Assembly (NCBI GenBank): GCA_009925905.1 | Contig: RFPZ01000035.1 | Coordinates: forward strand, 1 to 13,696 | DNA: 13,696 nucleotides | Source of the DNA: Candidatus Aquidulcis frankliniae | Lineage (GTDB): Bacteria > Chloroflexota > Limnocylindria > Limnocylindrales > Limnocylindraceae | Reading direction: 5' to 3' | Part shown: positions 1 to 7,491 of the stretch, piece by piece | Position numbering within the stretch: position 1 is the first letter of the stretch | Layout of the letters: each line of letters begins with the position of its first letter | The notes under the pieces: model-generated | What the model saw: only the letters and a program-made list of their open reading frames with translations | Databases searched by the model: none | What the model was told of the DNA's origin: nothing | Program-made: the position numbers and the translations under genes

Positions 1-1417
1 TGAGGGATATATCCCTCAGCGTGACGGCGATGGTCACGGCATTCCCGAGGGGGCAATCGCCGCCGCACTAGAAGACGGTGTGGAGTTAATCCTCGCAGTG
101 GACTGCGGTACCGCGGACCGCATCCGTGTCGCCGAAGCGCTTGAGGCGGGAATTCTGGTTGGCATCATTGATCATCACGCCGTACCCCCTGAGCCGGCGC
201 AGGCCGCCTGGCTGGTTAATCCGAATCGGCCCGACTCCACGTATCCATTTCCGCATTTAGCTGGGAGCGGGCTTGCCTTCAAGATCGCGCAAGGGATCCT
301 CGCTGATCACCCGCAACGCCGCGAGCTGTTGGCGGAGCTTTCCGTGCTTGCAATGGTCGGCGGTATCGCCGACATGGTCCCTGTAGCGGATGAGTTCCGT
401 GTGATTGCCCGGTCAGCGCTGAAGGTGATGAATGGCGCTGGCGTGATGCCAGTTGGGATCGCCGCGCTACTTCGTGCCGCAGGCACAGAGCCACCGTACC
501 GCGCCGAGGTTTCTGGATTCACGATCTCCCCCCGGATTAACGCCGCCGGACGCATCGGTGATGCTGCACCTGCCCTAGCGCTGCTTACAACCGACGATCC
601 TGCTGAAGCAACAGAGCTTGCAACCATGCTTGAAGGGATTAACCTTGAGCGGAAAGAGTTGACTAAGGTTGCGATTGACGAGGCTCGCGCACTGCTCGGG
701 CTCACCGTTGGGTCTTCTCGTGACGAGGGGCGAGCCTACATGGGCGATGGGCTTGTTGCGGTGCGTGGACCGTGGTCCGTTGGGCTGATCGGGCTGATCG
801 CTGGCCGACTGAGCGAAGAGACAGGACGACCAGCGCTGGTGGCACATGACGATGGCAGTGCGGCGCCACTACGAGCGTCAATTCGTGCGCCGAAGGGCTT
901 CGGTGTTGCTGCCGCACTCCAAGAGTCGAGCGATCTGCTCATTCGTCATGGCGGGCATGACGGCGCGGGAGGCTGCTCGTTTCTACCCGAAGTGTGGGGC
1001 GAACTTCTGCCGAGGCTGAGCGCGACGTGTGCAGGTCAAGCCGAAGCGCGCACCCCAGAACTGACGGTCGACCTCGCGGCGCCGATTGGTAGCCGCTCCC
1101 CAATGGACCTCGCAGCGTTAGCAGATCACCTCGCTCCCACTGGAATGGGGAACCCCGAGCCCACCTTTCTGTTACGGAACATTCCACTTACCGGAGTGCG
1201 CCTAGTGGGGGATGGTCGGCATGCTCGGCTGACCCTCTCGCTCGATGGTCTCGCTGTGGAGGCGATGGCATTCGGTCGGCCAGATGCCAATCAGCTGGCC
1301 GGGAGCCCTATAGACCTGGTCGTGCGAACCACCCAACGGACGTATCGTGGGACTGCACGAATTGAGATGCACGTCGTGGATTTGCGCCAAGCAATCACGG
1401 AGGGGCCACATGAGTGA
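1..1417 (+). CDS. recJ: Single-stranded-DNA-specific exonuclease RecJ, 5'-truncated by window edge
   Basis: RecJ degrades single-stranded DNA 5' to 3' in recombination and mismatch/base-excision repair, in the cytoplasm. The frame is open from base 2, so the gene enters from outside the window; a GTG at 80 is internal, because coding with RecJ character (YIPQR..GHGIPEGAI) precedes it. Visible are the VDCG motif (about base 98), the DHH metal-binding triad (170-178), the LAGSGLAFKIA helix that typically follows it, the DHHA1 signature GGHDGAGG near 950-970, and a C-terminal OB-like domain beginning at LAPTGMGNPEP. The family is usually about 560 residues, so roughly the first 80-100 residues, including the DxDxDG motif, lie upstream. 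The stop TGA overlaps the region of the next gene's start (ATGAGTGA), suggesting translational coupling. The family call is secure; only the N-terminus is missing. Confidence 0.93.
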   Translation, partial: EGYIPQRDGDGHGIPEGAIAAALEDGVELILAVDCGTADRIRVAEALEAGILVGIIDHHAVPPEPAQAAWLVNPNRPDSTYPFPHLAGSGLAFKIAQGILADHPQRRELLAELSVLAMVGGIADMVPVADEFRVIARSALKVMNGAGVMPVGIAALLRAAGTEPPYRAEVSGFTISPRINAAGRIGDAAPALALLTTDDPAEATELATMLEGINLERKELTKVAIDEARALLGLTVGSSRDEGRAYMGDGLVAVRGPWSVGLIGLIAGRLSEETGRPALVAHDDGSAAPLRASIRAPKGFGVAAALQESSDLLIRHGGHDGAGGCSFLPEVWGELLPRLSATCAGQAEARTPELTVDLAAPIGSRSPMDLAALADHLAPTGMGNPEPTFLLRNIPLTGVRLVGDGRHARLTLSLDGLAVEAMAFGRPDANQLAGSPIDLVVRTTQRTYRGTARIEMHVVDLRQAITEGPHE

Positions 1418-2618
1418 AAGACGATCGCTGCAGCCGCTCCCGCGCACGCGCCGCGCCGCGCCGCAACCATTCCACGGCGCTAAGCCACCAACGAATCGCG
1501 ATCTGATGAGCCGAGACGGTGGGCATCGACGTCCGCAGAGTCCAGCCCCGATTATCGCAGCACTCCTCCTCGTTCTCTTGGCATGCGGGAGCCTCATCAG
1601 CTTCTCGTTGAGTTCCCCAGCCCCCACAGACAATCCGAACAGCGGGCCCGAGGTAACCGAAGGTGTCACCGTTGATGGCACGATCGCCTTCGGTCGCGGC
1701 GGATCAATTTGGAGCATCAGTGGATCAGGGCTTCGCCAGCTGACGACCTCCACAACGGACTCCGATCTAGCTTGGAGCACCGATGGTGTCTGGCTCTATG
1801 CCATTCGATATCGCACGGAGATTGGTGGTCGGCTCCTAGGGAACGGGAGCATTCAGAAGTACGAGATGAAGGTGCCCACACTTCTGAGGCTCTCCGCGTA
1901 CGGCGGAGGCGAAGAGGTGATCTTTGATGGACTCATTCTCGGTACGCGTCCCGCCTTGAACTGGTCTGGATTCATGTTCGGACCTTCGGTGGCGAGCGAC
2001 GGTCGAGTCGCCGTCGCAACCGATTACCGCGCTGGTGGTATTGGCACCGACGTCGTCGTTCGGATTTTGAGCAGCGATGGTTCCACTATCTCAACACCGC
2101 CACTCCCGCACATTGCACCATTCGGTCATCAAGATCCTGTCTGGAGCCCTGACGGCGCGGCGATCTACTACGTTCAAAATGGCCTCTCCGAGGGCACGTC
2201 GTCATCGCGCATCATTCGCTACAACATCGCGAAGAAAAGTACGACGCGGATTGGTGAGAAGGGCCTCGTACAGCCAGCGATCAGCCCTGATGGTCGATGG
2301 ATCGCCGCAACACGTATTTCGGCTCGAGGAACAGACGTGGTCGTTATGAACGCAGCAACGGGTGAAGTTGTGCTTGAGATGACGCGCACTGGCAAGTCCT
2401 GGGCCCCAGCCTGGTCACCGAATGGATCGCAACTCGCGTACCTTTCTGCCAATGGCACTCAGGCGAGTCTCAATCTTGCTTCGTTCAGCGTTGCGCCATC
2501 CGGCATCCCGAATCCGCCGGTGATCATGAGCCCTCTCCGTGATCCTGTTGACCCGAATGTGAGGCCAGCATGGGGGAGTCTTAATACATCACCGGTCACA
2601 GAGAGCCCAGCCCCGTGA
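1410..2618 (+). CDS. Membrane-anchored PD40/TolB-like beta-propeller protein, function unknown
   Basis: A 402-residue protein that I recognise only at the fold level. The frame is open from 1347, but ATG 1410 is preferred: it has a GGAGGGG-like ribosome site at 1400-1406 and overlaps the recJ stop. Residues 1-46 are Arg/Pro-rich and basic. Residues 47-66 form one hydrophobic segment containing LLACGS, a possible lipobox with Cys59, so it could be a lipoprotein or a single-pass anchored protein. A Ser/Pro/Thr linker follows, then at least four propeller repeats of the [AV][WI]S.[DN]G type: AWSTDGVWLYAI, VWSPDGAAIYYV, AISPDGRWIAAT and AWSPNGSQLAYLS. This resembles the TolB C-terminal/PD40 propeller, but no TolB N-domain or Tol-Pal genes are present, so calling it TolB would be unsafe. 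The propeller is predicted to be extracytoplasmic. Its stop overlaps the pyrF GTG start. Confidence 0.85.
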   Translation: MSERRSLQPLPRTRRAAPQPFHGAKPPTNRDLMSRDGGHRRPQSPAPIIAALLLVLLACGSLISFSLSSPAPTDNPNSGPEVTEGVTVDGTIAFGRGGSIWSISGSGLRQLTTSTTDSDLAWSTDGVWLYAIRYRTEIGGRLLGNGSIQKYEMKVPTLLRLSAYGGGEEVIFDGLILGTRPALNWSGFMFGPSVASDGRVAVATDYRAGGIGTDVVVRILSSDGSTISTPPLPHIAPFGHQDPVWSPDGAAIYYVQNGLSEGTSSSRIIRYNIAKKSTTRIGEKGLVQPAISPDGRWIAATRISARGTDVVVMNAATGEVVLEMTRTGKSWAPAWSPNGSQLAYLSANGTQASLNLASFSVAPSGIPNPPVIMSPLRDPVDPNVRPAWGSLNTSPVTESPAP

Positions 2619-3475
2619 GTCACTATCTTGATCTGCTCGGAGCATCAACTTCACGAGTCCGATCGCACCTCTGCGTAGGCATTGACCCAGTGCCCTCGGC
2701 ACTTCCAGTGTCGTTTCGTCACACGCATGTCGGGATTGAACGGTGGATCGATGTGCTGATTGCGGCTACCGCCCCATACGCGGCAGCGTTCAAGATGAAT
2801 CTTGCCTATTTTGAGGCGCTCGGGAGCGAGGGGATGCGCCTCGCCGAGCATGTTCGGCGGCAGGTTCCTCCGGAAATTCCGCTCATCATTGACGTGAAGC
2901 GCGGTGACATTGGCACAACGGTTGCTGCACAGGCAATCGCCCTCTTCGATGTCCTGGGCGCTGACGCGGTGACGGCCAATCCGTACCTTGGGATTGGAGC
3001 GCTTGCACCGATCCTTGAACGCACCGACAAGTTCACCTACCTTCTTTGCCGAACATCAAACCCTGAATCAGGGGAGCTGCAGAGTCTGCGCGTAGGTTCT
3101 AGCGCGGTAGACCCAGAGGAGACACTCGCGGAGCGAGTCGCTCGGCTTGCTGGGCGTCGGACGGAGGGTTTGGCGGGCCGTATCGGGCTGGTCGTTGGCG
3201 CGACGGATGTGCCCGCACTTCGACAGGTACGCGCAGCGGCCCCTGGGCTGCCTTTTCTCGTTCCAGGGGTCGGTGCGCAAGGTGGTGACGCGAGCCTGAT
3301 CACGAGTGCGGGTGGCGCGACGAGCGCCCCAGGTGACGGTCACGCCGGGCGGGGCCTACTTGTGAATGTTGGCCGCGGGATCACTGATGCTGGCGCAGGC
3401 GACGAGCGAACAGAAGCGGCTCTGAGCGCTGCCGCAGCAGAGTGGGGACAGCGCCTCGCTATACTCAAACCCTAA
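2615..3475 (+). CDS. pyrF: Orotidine 5'-phosphate decarboxylase, mycobacterial-type (subfamily 2)
   Basis: Converts orotidine 5'-phosphate to UMP, the last step of de novo pyrimidine synthesis, in the cytoplasm. It has 286 residues. Motifs in order are CVGIDP with Asp24, FKMNLAYFEALG with Lys60, the catalytic D-x-K-R-x-D array DVKRGDIG (Asp93, Lys95, Asp98), the VTANPYLG strand, LLCRTSNPES, and the phosphate-binding end VPGVGAQGGD and VNVGRGI. The length and the GDIG(T/S)T form are typical of the longer subfamily 2 found in mycobacteria and many other phyla, rather than the roughly 230-residue E. coli type. The start is a GTG that overlaps the previous TGA (GTGA) and has only a weak ribosome site, so coupling to the upstream gene is likely. 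No other pyr genes are nearby. Confidence 0.95.
   Translation: MSHYLDLLGASTSRVRSHLCVGIDPVPSALPVSFRHTHVGIERWIDVLIAATAPYAAAFKMNLAYFEALGSEGMRLAEHVRRQVPPEIPLIIDVKRGDIGTTVAAQAIALFDVLGADAVTANPYLGIGALAPILERTDKFTYLLCRTSNPESGELQSLRVGSSAVDPEETLAERVARLAGRRTEGLAGRIGLVVGATDVPALRQVRAAAPGLPFLVPGVGAQGGDASLITSAGGATSAPGDGHAGRGLLVNVGRGITDAGAGDERTEAALSAAAAEWGQRLAILKP
3460..3465 (+). promoter_or_regulatory. Possible -10 box upstream of tatA
   Basis: TATACT lies in the last codons of pyrF, 40 bases before the tatA start. It matches the sigma-70 -10 consensus well, but I see neither a TTG-type -35 box at the right distance nor an upstream TG extension. tatA has a strong ribosome site and a 30-base gap before it, as expected of the first gene of a transcript. 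A weak call. Confidence 0.3.
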
Positions 3476-3505
3476 GGGCGCCAGCCCGCTACGAGGAGGT
3501 ATTCC

Positions 3506-3721
3506 ATGCCAAACGTCGGACCGTTTGAACTGATCCTGATTCTGGCTGTCGTGCTCCTAGTCTTTGGGCCAGGGAAGCTTCCAGAGATCGGTAAGGCCGT
3601 TGGAAATTCGTTCCGTGAATTCAAGGATGCGACCTCAGGTACCGCCACCGCGCCAGCCAAGCCGCGTGCCAAGAAGGCGGCAAAGCGCGCCGCGGCGTCG
3701 CGCACGAAGCGAAAGGCGTAA
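3506..3721 (+). CDS. tatA: Twin-arginine translocase pore subunit TatA
   Basis: The oligomerising subunit of the Tat system, which moves folded twin-arginine signal proteins across the cytoplasmic membrane. It has 71 residues: one membrane helix at about residues 7-21 with polar Glu8 near its start, the FGPGKLPEIG hinge (20-29), and an amphipathic helix to about residue 40 (GKAVGNSFREFKDA). The C-terminal tail from about residue 50 is made almost entirely of Lys, Arg and Ala (for example AKKAAKRAAA), which is more basic than typical TatA tails. Start ATG 3506 is fixed by a strong GAGGAGG ribosome site at 3492-3498. tatC follows after 18 bases. No TatB is present here, as in the minimal TatA-TatC systems of many Gram-positive bacteria. 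Confidence 0.94.
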   Translation: MPNVGPFELILILAVVLLVFGPGKLPEIGKAVGNSFREFKDATSGTATAPAKPRAKKAAKRAAASRTKRKA

Positions 3722-3739
3722 CGCTGGATCGCATCTGAA

Positions 3740-4456
3740 ATGTCTCGCTCCGGCGATTTGAGCGACGCACCCGCGCCGCTCGTTCAACACCTTCGAGAAT
3801 TACGCCGACGCGTCGGCATCGCCCTTGCCGCAGTTGTGGTCGGAGCGGTCATCACGTTCGTGTGGTGCGACAATCTCATCGCGCTGCTACGCGCCCCACT
3901 CGACGACACCCCCCTCTACTTTGTTGGCGTTGGGGATGCGTTTGGCATTCGTATGCAGCTCAGCCTCATCGGAGGCGTGGCGCTAGCGATGCCAATATGG
4001 CTCTGGCAAGCGTGGGCGTTTGTTCGACCAGGCCTTACCGAATCGGAGCGCCGCGCTGCACGTCCTTGGATTCCGCTCGCACTCATCCTCTTTGTGGTTG
4101 GTGTCGCCGTCGCGTGGATAGTGTTGCCGTTCGCGGTGAGTTTCCTTCTCTCTTTTGCAACAGACGATCTCACCCCTCTGATCGCTGCTGATCGGTATTT
4201 TGGATTTGTTGGTTCGCTCATGCTGGTCTTTGGACTCGCCACTGAGTACCCGATCCTTCTTGTTTTCCTCTCCCGTGTGGGAGTTGTGACGTCGGCAAAA
4301 CTTCGTAGGTGGCGAAGGAATGCGCTTGTCCTTGCTGTTGTTGTGGGTGCATTTGCCACGCCCGGGACTGATCTCATCAGTCCGATTGTGCTTTCGGTAG
4401 TCCTCTATCTACTTTACGAACTAACGATTTGGCTAGTGCGTGCGGGAGGTCGCTGA
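3740..4456 (+). CDS. tatC: Twin-arginine translocase receptor TatC
   Basis: A polytopic membrane protein that recognises twin-arginine signal peptides and recruits TatA. It has 238 residues with about six hydrophobic segments. Family landmarks are the cytoplasmic N-terminal HLRELRRRVG, PIWLWQAWAFVRPGLTESER in the first half, ATEYPILLVFLSRVGVV with the conserved buried Glu, and ATPGTDLISPI before the last helix pair. Start ATG 3740 has no convincing Shine-Dalgarno sequence, so translation may depend on tatA upstream (18-base gap). The stop TGA shares one base with the rapZ ATG (TGATG). Pairing with tatA makes the assignment firm. Confidence 0.95.
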   Translation: MSRSGDLSDAPAPLVQHLRELRRRVGIALAAVVVGAVITFVWCDNLIALLRAPLDDTPLYFVGVGDAFGIRMQLSLIGGVALAMPIWLWQAWAFVRPGLTESERRAARPWIPLALILFVVGVAVAWIVLPFAVSFLLSFATDDLTPLIAADRYFGFVGSLMLVFGLATEYPILLVFLSRVGVVTSAKLRRWRRNALVLAVVVGAFATPGTDLISPIVLSVVLYLLYELTIWLVRAGGR

Positions 4457-5346
4457 TGGTTCCACCGGTAGCTCCCCGCAGGCTCGTACTGCTGACAGGA
4501 CTCTCCGGGGCCGGGAAGAGTACGGCTACGAAATCGCTTGAGGATATCGGATTCCGCACGATCGATAACATGCCGAATGATTTGATTCCTGCCCTAATTG
4601 AGAAGATTCAACAGCAGCCAGATCGCTTCGCGCGACTCTGTTTGGTGATTGATGCTCGGGAGGGTGATCCACGTGAAGCAATTGATTCGATTAGGAGCGC
4701 GAATAGATCCATTGGTCTCGAAAGCCGCGTCATCTATCTTGACTCACGCGATGATGTGCTCATTCGCCGCTTCAGTGAAACTCGCCATAGGCACCCTCTG
4801 GGTGGACCCGTCGACGCACCGAGCGACGTGGCAGGAGCCATTCGGCTTGAGCGTGAACTGCTCAGCGCGTCACGGGAAATAGCAGATGCCGTCATTGATA
4901 CGAGCGATCTATCGGCTCGTGAACTACGTGATCGGTTGGTGCAAGAGGCGCTTGGTGGCGATGCATCTATCTCCATTCACCTCACCAGTTTCGGTTACAA
5001 GCATGGTATTCCTCTCGATTCGGACCTCATCTTTGATGTCCGATCGGTGGCAAATCCCCACTGGGTGCCGGAATTGCGCCCCAAGGATGGCCGGGATCCC
5101 GAGGTAGCCGCGTATGTTCTGCATGACCCGGTTGGGATTACCGTTGAAGCTGCGATCGCAGCGTTCCTCCGCACTACGCTCAAAAACTACCTGGAAGACG
5201 GACGGGGCCGTTTGAGCATCTCCATTGGTTGCACTGGCGGCCGCCATCGGTCGGTGGCAATCAGTGAGTCGTTGGCCGCCAAGGTGCGGGCGACTGCTGG
5301 TGCGCATACGGTTCATGTGCACCACCGAGATGTGGAGCGCACCTAG
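4456..5346 (+). CDS. rapZ: RapZ family nucleotide-binding protein (YvcJ-like)
   Basis: RapZ/YvcJ proteins have an N-terminal P-loop nucleotide-binding domain and a C-terminal domain. In E. coli the protein steers decay of a small RNA that controls amino-sugar synthesis; in Gram-positives (YvcJ) the role is less clear. This one has 296 residues. The Walker A motif is GLSGAGKS (15-22), followed by GFRTIDNMP, the family's DNLP-like signature. The C-terminal half has FDVRSVANPHWVPELRP, SIGCTGGRHRSVAISE and a His/Arg-rich end (VHVHHRDVER). Start ATG 4456 is chosen over upstream TTG 4429 because a GGGAGG ribosome site sits at 4444-4449 and the Walker A then has the usual spacing. It is first in the conserved rapZ-yvcK-whiA trio. 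Confidence 0.94.
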   Translation: MVPPVAPRRLVLLTGLSGAGKSTATKSLEDIGFRTIDNMPNDLIPALIEKIQQQPDRFARLCLVIDAREGDPREAIDSIRSANRSIGLESRVIYLDSRDDVLIRRFSETRHRHPLGGPVDAPSDVAGAIRLERELLSASREIADAVIDTSDLSARELRDRLVQEALGGDASISIHLTSFGYKHGIPLDSDLIFDVRSVANPHWVPELRPKDGRDPEVAAYVLHDPVGITVEAAIAAFLRTTLKNYLEDGRGRLSISIGCTGGRHRSVAISESLAAKVRATAGAHTVHVHHRDVERT

Positions 5347-5349
5347 GCG

Positions 5350-6648
5350 GTGAGACGTATCGGTTGGTTGAAACCTGGCCTTGGTGTAAAGCGGTGGCTA
5401 TTCGTGGCGTTCCTTGGCGCCGCAACAATCGCCCTCGGTGCACTGAGCGGAGTCCGCGCACTTGCGGCAGGTGCACAGCTTCCGGACCCACTCGTACAGA
5501 TTGCTGAGGCGGTCGCCCTACGCGATCTTGATCCGATGGTCCGCGCCGCCGCCGCGGCGCTGGCAGGGAGCCTGCTGATCGGTGTTGGGCTCGTTGGGTT
5601 GGCTCGGGCTGCAATCTTGCCGTACCGCACCGACCGTCCAGGAGTTTCCCTTCTGGAGCTATTGGAGCGGCGTCGAAGACTTGCGCGCGGGCGACGCGTG
5701 GTGGTGATCGGCGGCGGAACGGGGCTCGGGACCGCTCTCCGTGGACTCAAGCTTGAGACCTCGCACCTCACTGCAATCGTCTCCATGGGTGACGATGGCG
5801 GATCTTCAGGAGTGCTGCGCGAACAACTCGGGATCCCACCTGTTGGTGACTTGAGGAACTGCCTTGTCGCCCTCTCGGACGCAGAGTCCACAGCGGCAGA
5901 TCTCCTGCGATTTCGACTCCCGGCAGAGCCAGGCGCACCACGTGGCCACGCCGTCGGAAACCTCCTGCTTGCTGCGGCGATCCACCAAGAGGGGGGAGAC
6001 CTTGAGCGCGGCGTTGCCAGAGTGCATCGAATTCTGAATGTCCGCGGTGAGGTGATTCCCGGCACGACCGTAGCCCTTGAGCTCGTTGGTACAACAAGAG
6101 ATGGCACAACTGTGCGGGGACAGGCTCAACTCGCGCGGACGCGAAACATTGACCGAATGCGCATTGAACCTGAAGGCGCCCGAGCAACGCCGACCGCGAT
6201 AATGGCAATTCAGCAAGCTGACCTGATCGTGCTCGGCCCCGGTTCGCTCTACACCAGCGTCATCCCACACCTACTCATCCCTGAGATCCGTGCTGCCCTC
6301 GAGGCGCGTCGTGCGCCGCTCGTGTGGGTGGCGAACGTGGATGAGCAAGAGGGGGAGACAGAAGGAATGGATCTCGATGCTCATCTCGCGGCACTTGAAG
6401 CACACGGTGCATCGGGTCTCATCGATGGCATCCTTGCAACTTCCGCCAGCTCGCGCCGTACCGGTGCGATCGGCGGCGTGCCCATTGCGCCTACGCTTCA
6501 CCACGTGACCGACGCCGAAGGTCGCAAGCGGCCGCCCCTCTTCGTGCGCGACGTTGCTTCAAGGCGAACACCGCATCTACACGAGCCCAATCTCCTCTCA
6601 CGCGCACTACTGCGCCTCCCGCTACGCGAGCCGCGACGCCCACGATGA
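5350..6648 (+). CDS. yvcK: Gluconeogenesis-factor family protein YvcK with N-terminal membrane anchor
   Basis: YvcK/CofD-like proteins bind UDP-sugars and, in Bacillus and mycobacteria, are needed for normal cell-wall synthesis on gluconeogenic carbon sources. This one has 432 residues. After the KPGLGVKRW motif come two hydrophobic segments at about residues 17-40 and 68-92, then the nucleotide-binding core: VVVIGGGTGLGTALRGL (117-133), SMGDDGGSSGVLREQ, PPVGDLRNCLVALS, HAVGNLLLAA and VLGPGSLYTSVIPHLL. Classic Bacillus YvcK is about 320 residues without the anchor, so the extra 110 residues are a lineage-specific membrane tether also known in other YvcK-like proteins. Start GTG 5350 is 3 bases after rapZ, with a rather distant GGAG at 5334-5337. 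The stop overlaps whiA (ATGA). Confidence 0.93.
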   Translation: MRRIGWLKPGLGVKRWLFVAFLGAATIALGALSGVRALAAGAQLPDPLVQIAEAVALRDLDPMVRAAAAALAGSLLIGVGLVGLARAAILPYRTDRPGVSLLELLERRRRLARGRRVVVIGGGTGLGTALRGLKLETSHLTAIVSMGDDGGSSGVLREQLGIPPVGDLRNCLVALSDAESTAADLLRFRLPAEPGAPRGHAVGNLLLAAAIHQEGGDLERGVARVHRILNVRGEVIPGTTVALELVGTTRDGTTVRGQAQLARTRNIDRMRIEPEGARATPTAIMAIQQADLIVLGPGSLYTSVIPHLLIPEIRAALEARRAPLVWVANVDEQEGETEGMDLDAHLAALEAHGASGLIDGILATSASSRRTGAIGGVPIAPTLHHVTDAEGRKRPPLFVRDVASRRTPHLHEPNLLSRALLRLPLREPRRPR

Positions 6649-7484
6649 GTCGAGTGGAGGCGGACCTCGTCGCCTCCATTCGTCATGAGTTGGCAGCGAT
6701 TCGACCGCCGCGTACGTGCTGCATTCAGGCTGAACTTGCAGCCCTTGGCGATTCAGGGCGCCGTGTTGATGTCTCGCTGGCCCGTGCTGTCCATGAACTG
6801 AGCACCGAACTCTCGCAGCGGGGAGCCGCTCGGCGCTGGGAAGGTTCGCCTCGGGGGCAATCTGAAGCGTGTGCCGATAGTCTGGCTGGCACGCGTTCGC
6901 CGCAACACTGTCGACTTGCGCTACTCCGTGGTCGGCTCCTCGCGAGGGGATCCCTCTCACTCGCGTCAGGGAGTGTTCACCTCGAGATCAACGTTTCGGA
7001 GAGCGAGGCAATCGACCTCGCCCGAATCACTGCGGCTGAGCAACTTGGTGGCCACCGACGCGCTCGACGCGGTAAAGGGCTGCTCATATGGAAGGGCCGA
7101 GACGTGCTTATCGATCTCTTGCGGCGCCTTGGTGCAACGGCGTCTGTGGCAGAGATGGAGGCACGCGGCATCGGCCGTGAGGTTCGCGGCAACCTGAATC
7201 GGAGTGTGAACGCCGAAACCGCGAACCTGACCCGGGCAGTACTCGCAGGAATGCGACAGGCTCGTGCCTGCACTACCGCACTGGAAGAGTCTCTGCTGCA
7301 AGCCGACGGTCTTCACGCACGGGTTGCCCGTGTCCGATTGGGGGCACCCGACGCAACACTAGCTGAACTCGCCGCGGAGCTTGATCTGGCGCGCTCAACC
7401 GTCCAGCGGGCACTTGCTGAAATTGAACGTCGCGTCCGCGCAGCGCAGGCTGGCGACCACTCAGCCGGGCAACCTCTGCGATGA
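6645..7484 (+). CDS. whiA: WhiA-family sporulation/cell-division regulator, divergent
   Basis: WhiA proteins combine a degenerate LAGLIDADG homing-endonuclease-like domain with a C-terminal helix-turn-helix. In Streptomyces WhiA activates sporulation septation genes; in Bacillus it affects division and nucleoid organisation. This one has 279 residues, somewhat short for the family (usually above 300). Recognisable parts are the N-terminal VASIRHELAAI..C..AELAAL, LALLRGRLLARGSLSLASG, HLEINVSESEA, the RRGKGLLIWKGRDVLIDLL strand-helix, RNLNRSVNAETANLTRA-like residues near 180-195, and an HTH at about 235-268 (TLAELAAELDLARSTVQRAL). Identity rests on these motifs plus position after rapZ-yvcK. 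There is no Shine-Dalgarno sequence; the ATG overlaps the yvcK stop. Confidence 0.88.
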   Translation: MSRVEADLVASIRHELAAIRPPRTCCIQAELAALGDSGRRVDVSLARAVHELSTELSQRGAARRWEGSPRGQSEACADSLAGTRSPQHCRLALLRGRLLARGSLSLASGSVHLEINVSESEAIDLARITAAEQLGGHRRARRGKGLLIWKGRDVLIDLLRRLGATASVAEMEARGIGREVRGNLNRSVNAETANLTRAVLAGMRQARACTTALEESLLQADGLHARVARVRLGAPDATLAELAAELDLARSTVQRALAEIERRVRAAQAGDHSAGQPLR

Positions 7485-7491
7485 TCCACGT

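Noticed and set aside
1347..1409. Longer N-terminus for the propeller protein starting at ATG 1347.
   Set aside because: It lies entirely within recJ coding sequence; ATG 1410 has a ribosome site and a normal stop/start overlap.
5343..6107. A 254-codon reverse frame opposite yvcK, rich in Arg, Ser and Pro.
   Set aside because: Composition is typical of an antisense shadow in GC-rich coding DNA; no recognisable motif, and yvcK is certain on the other strand.
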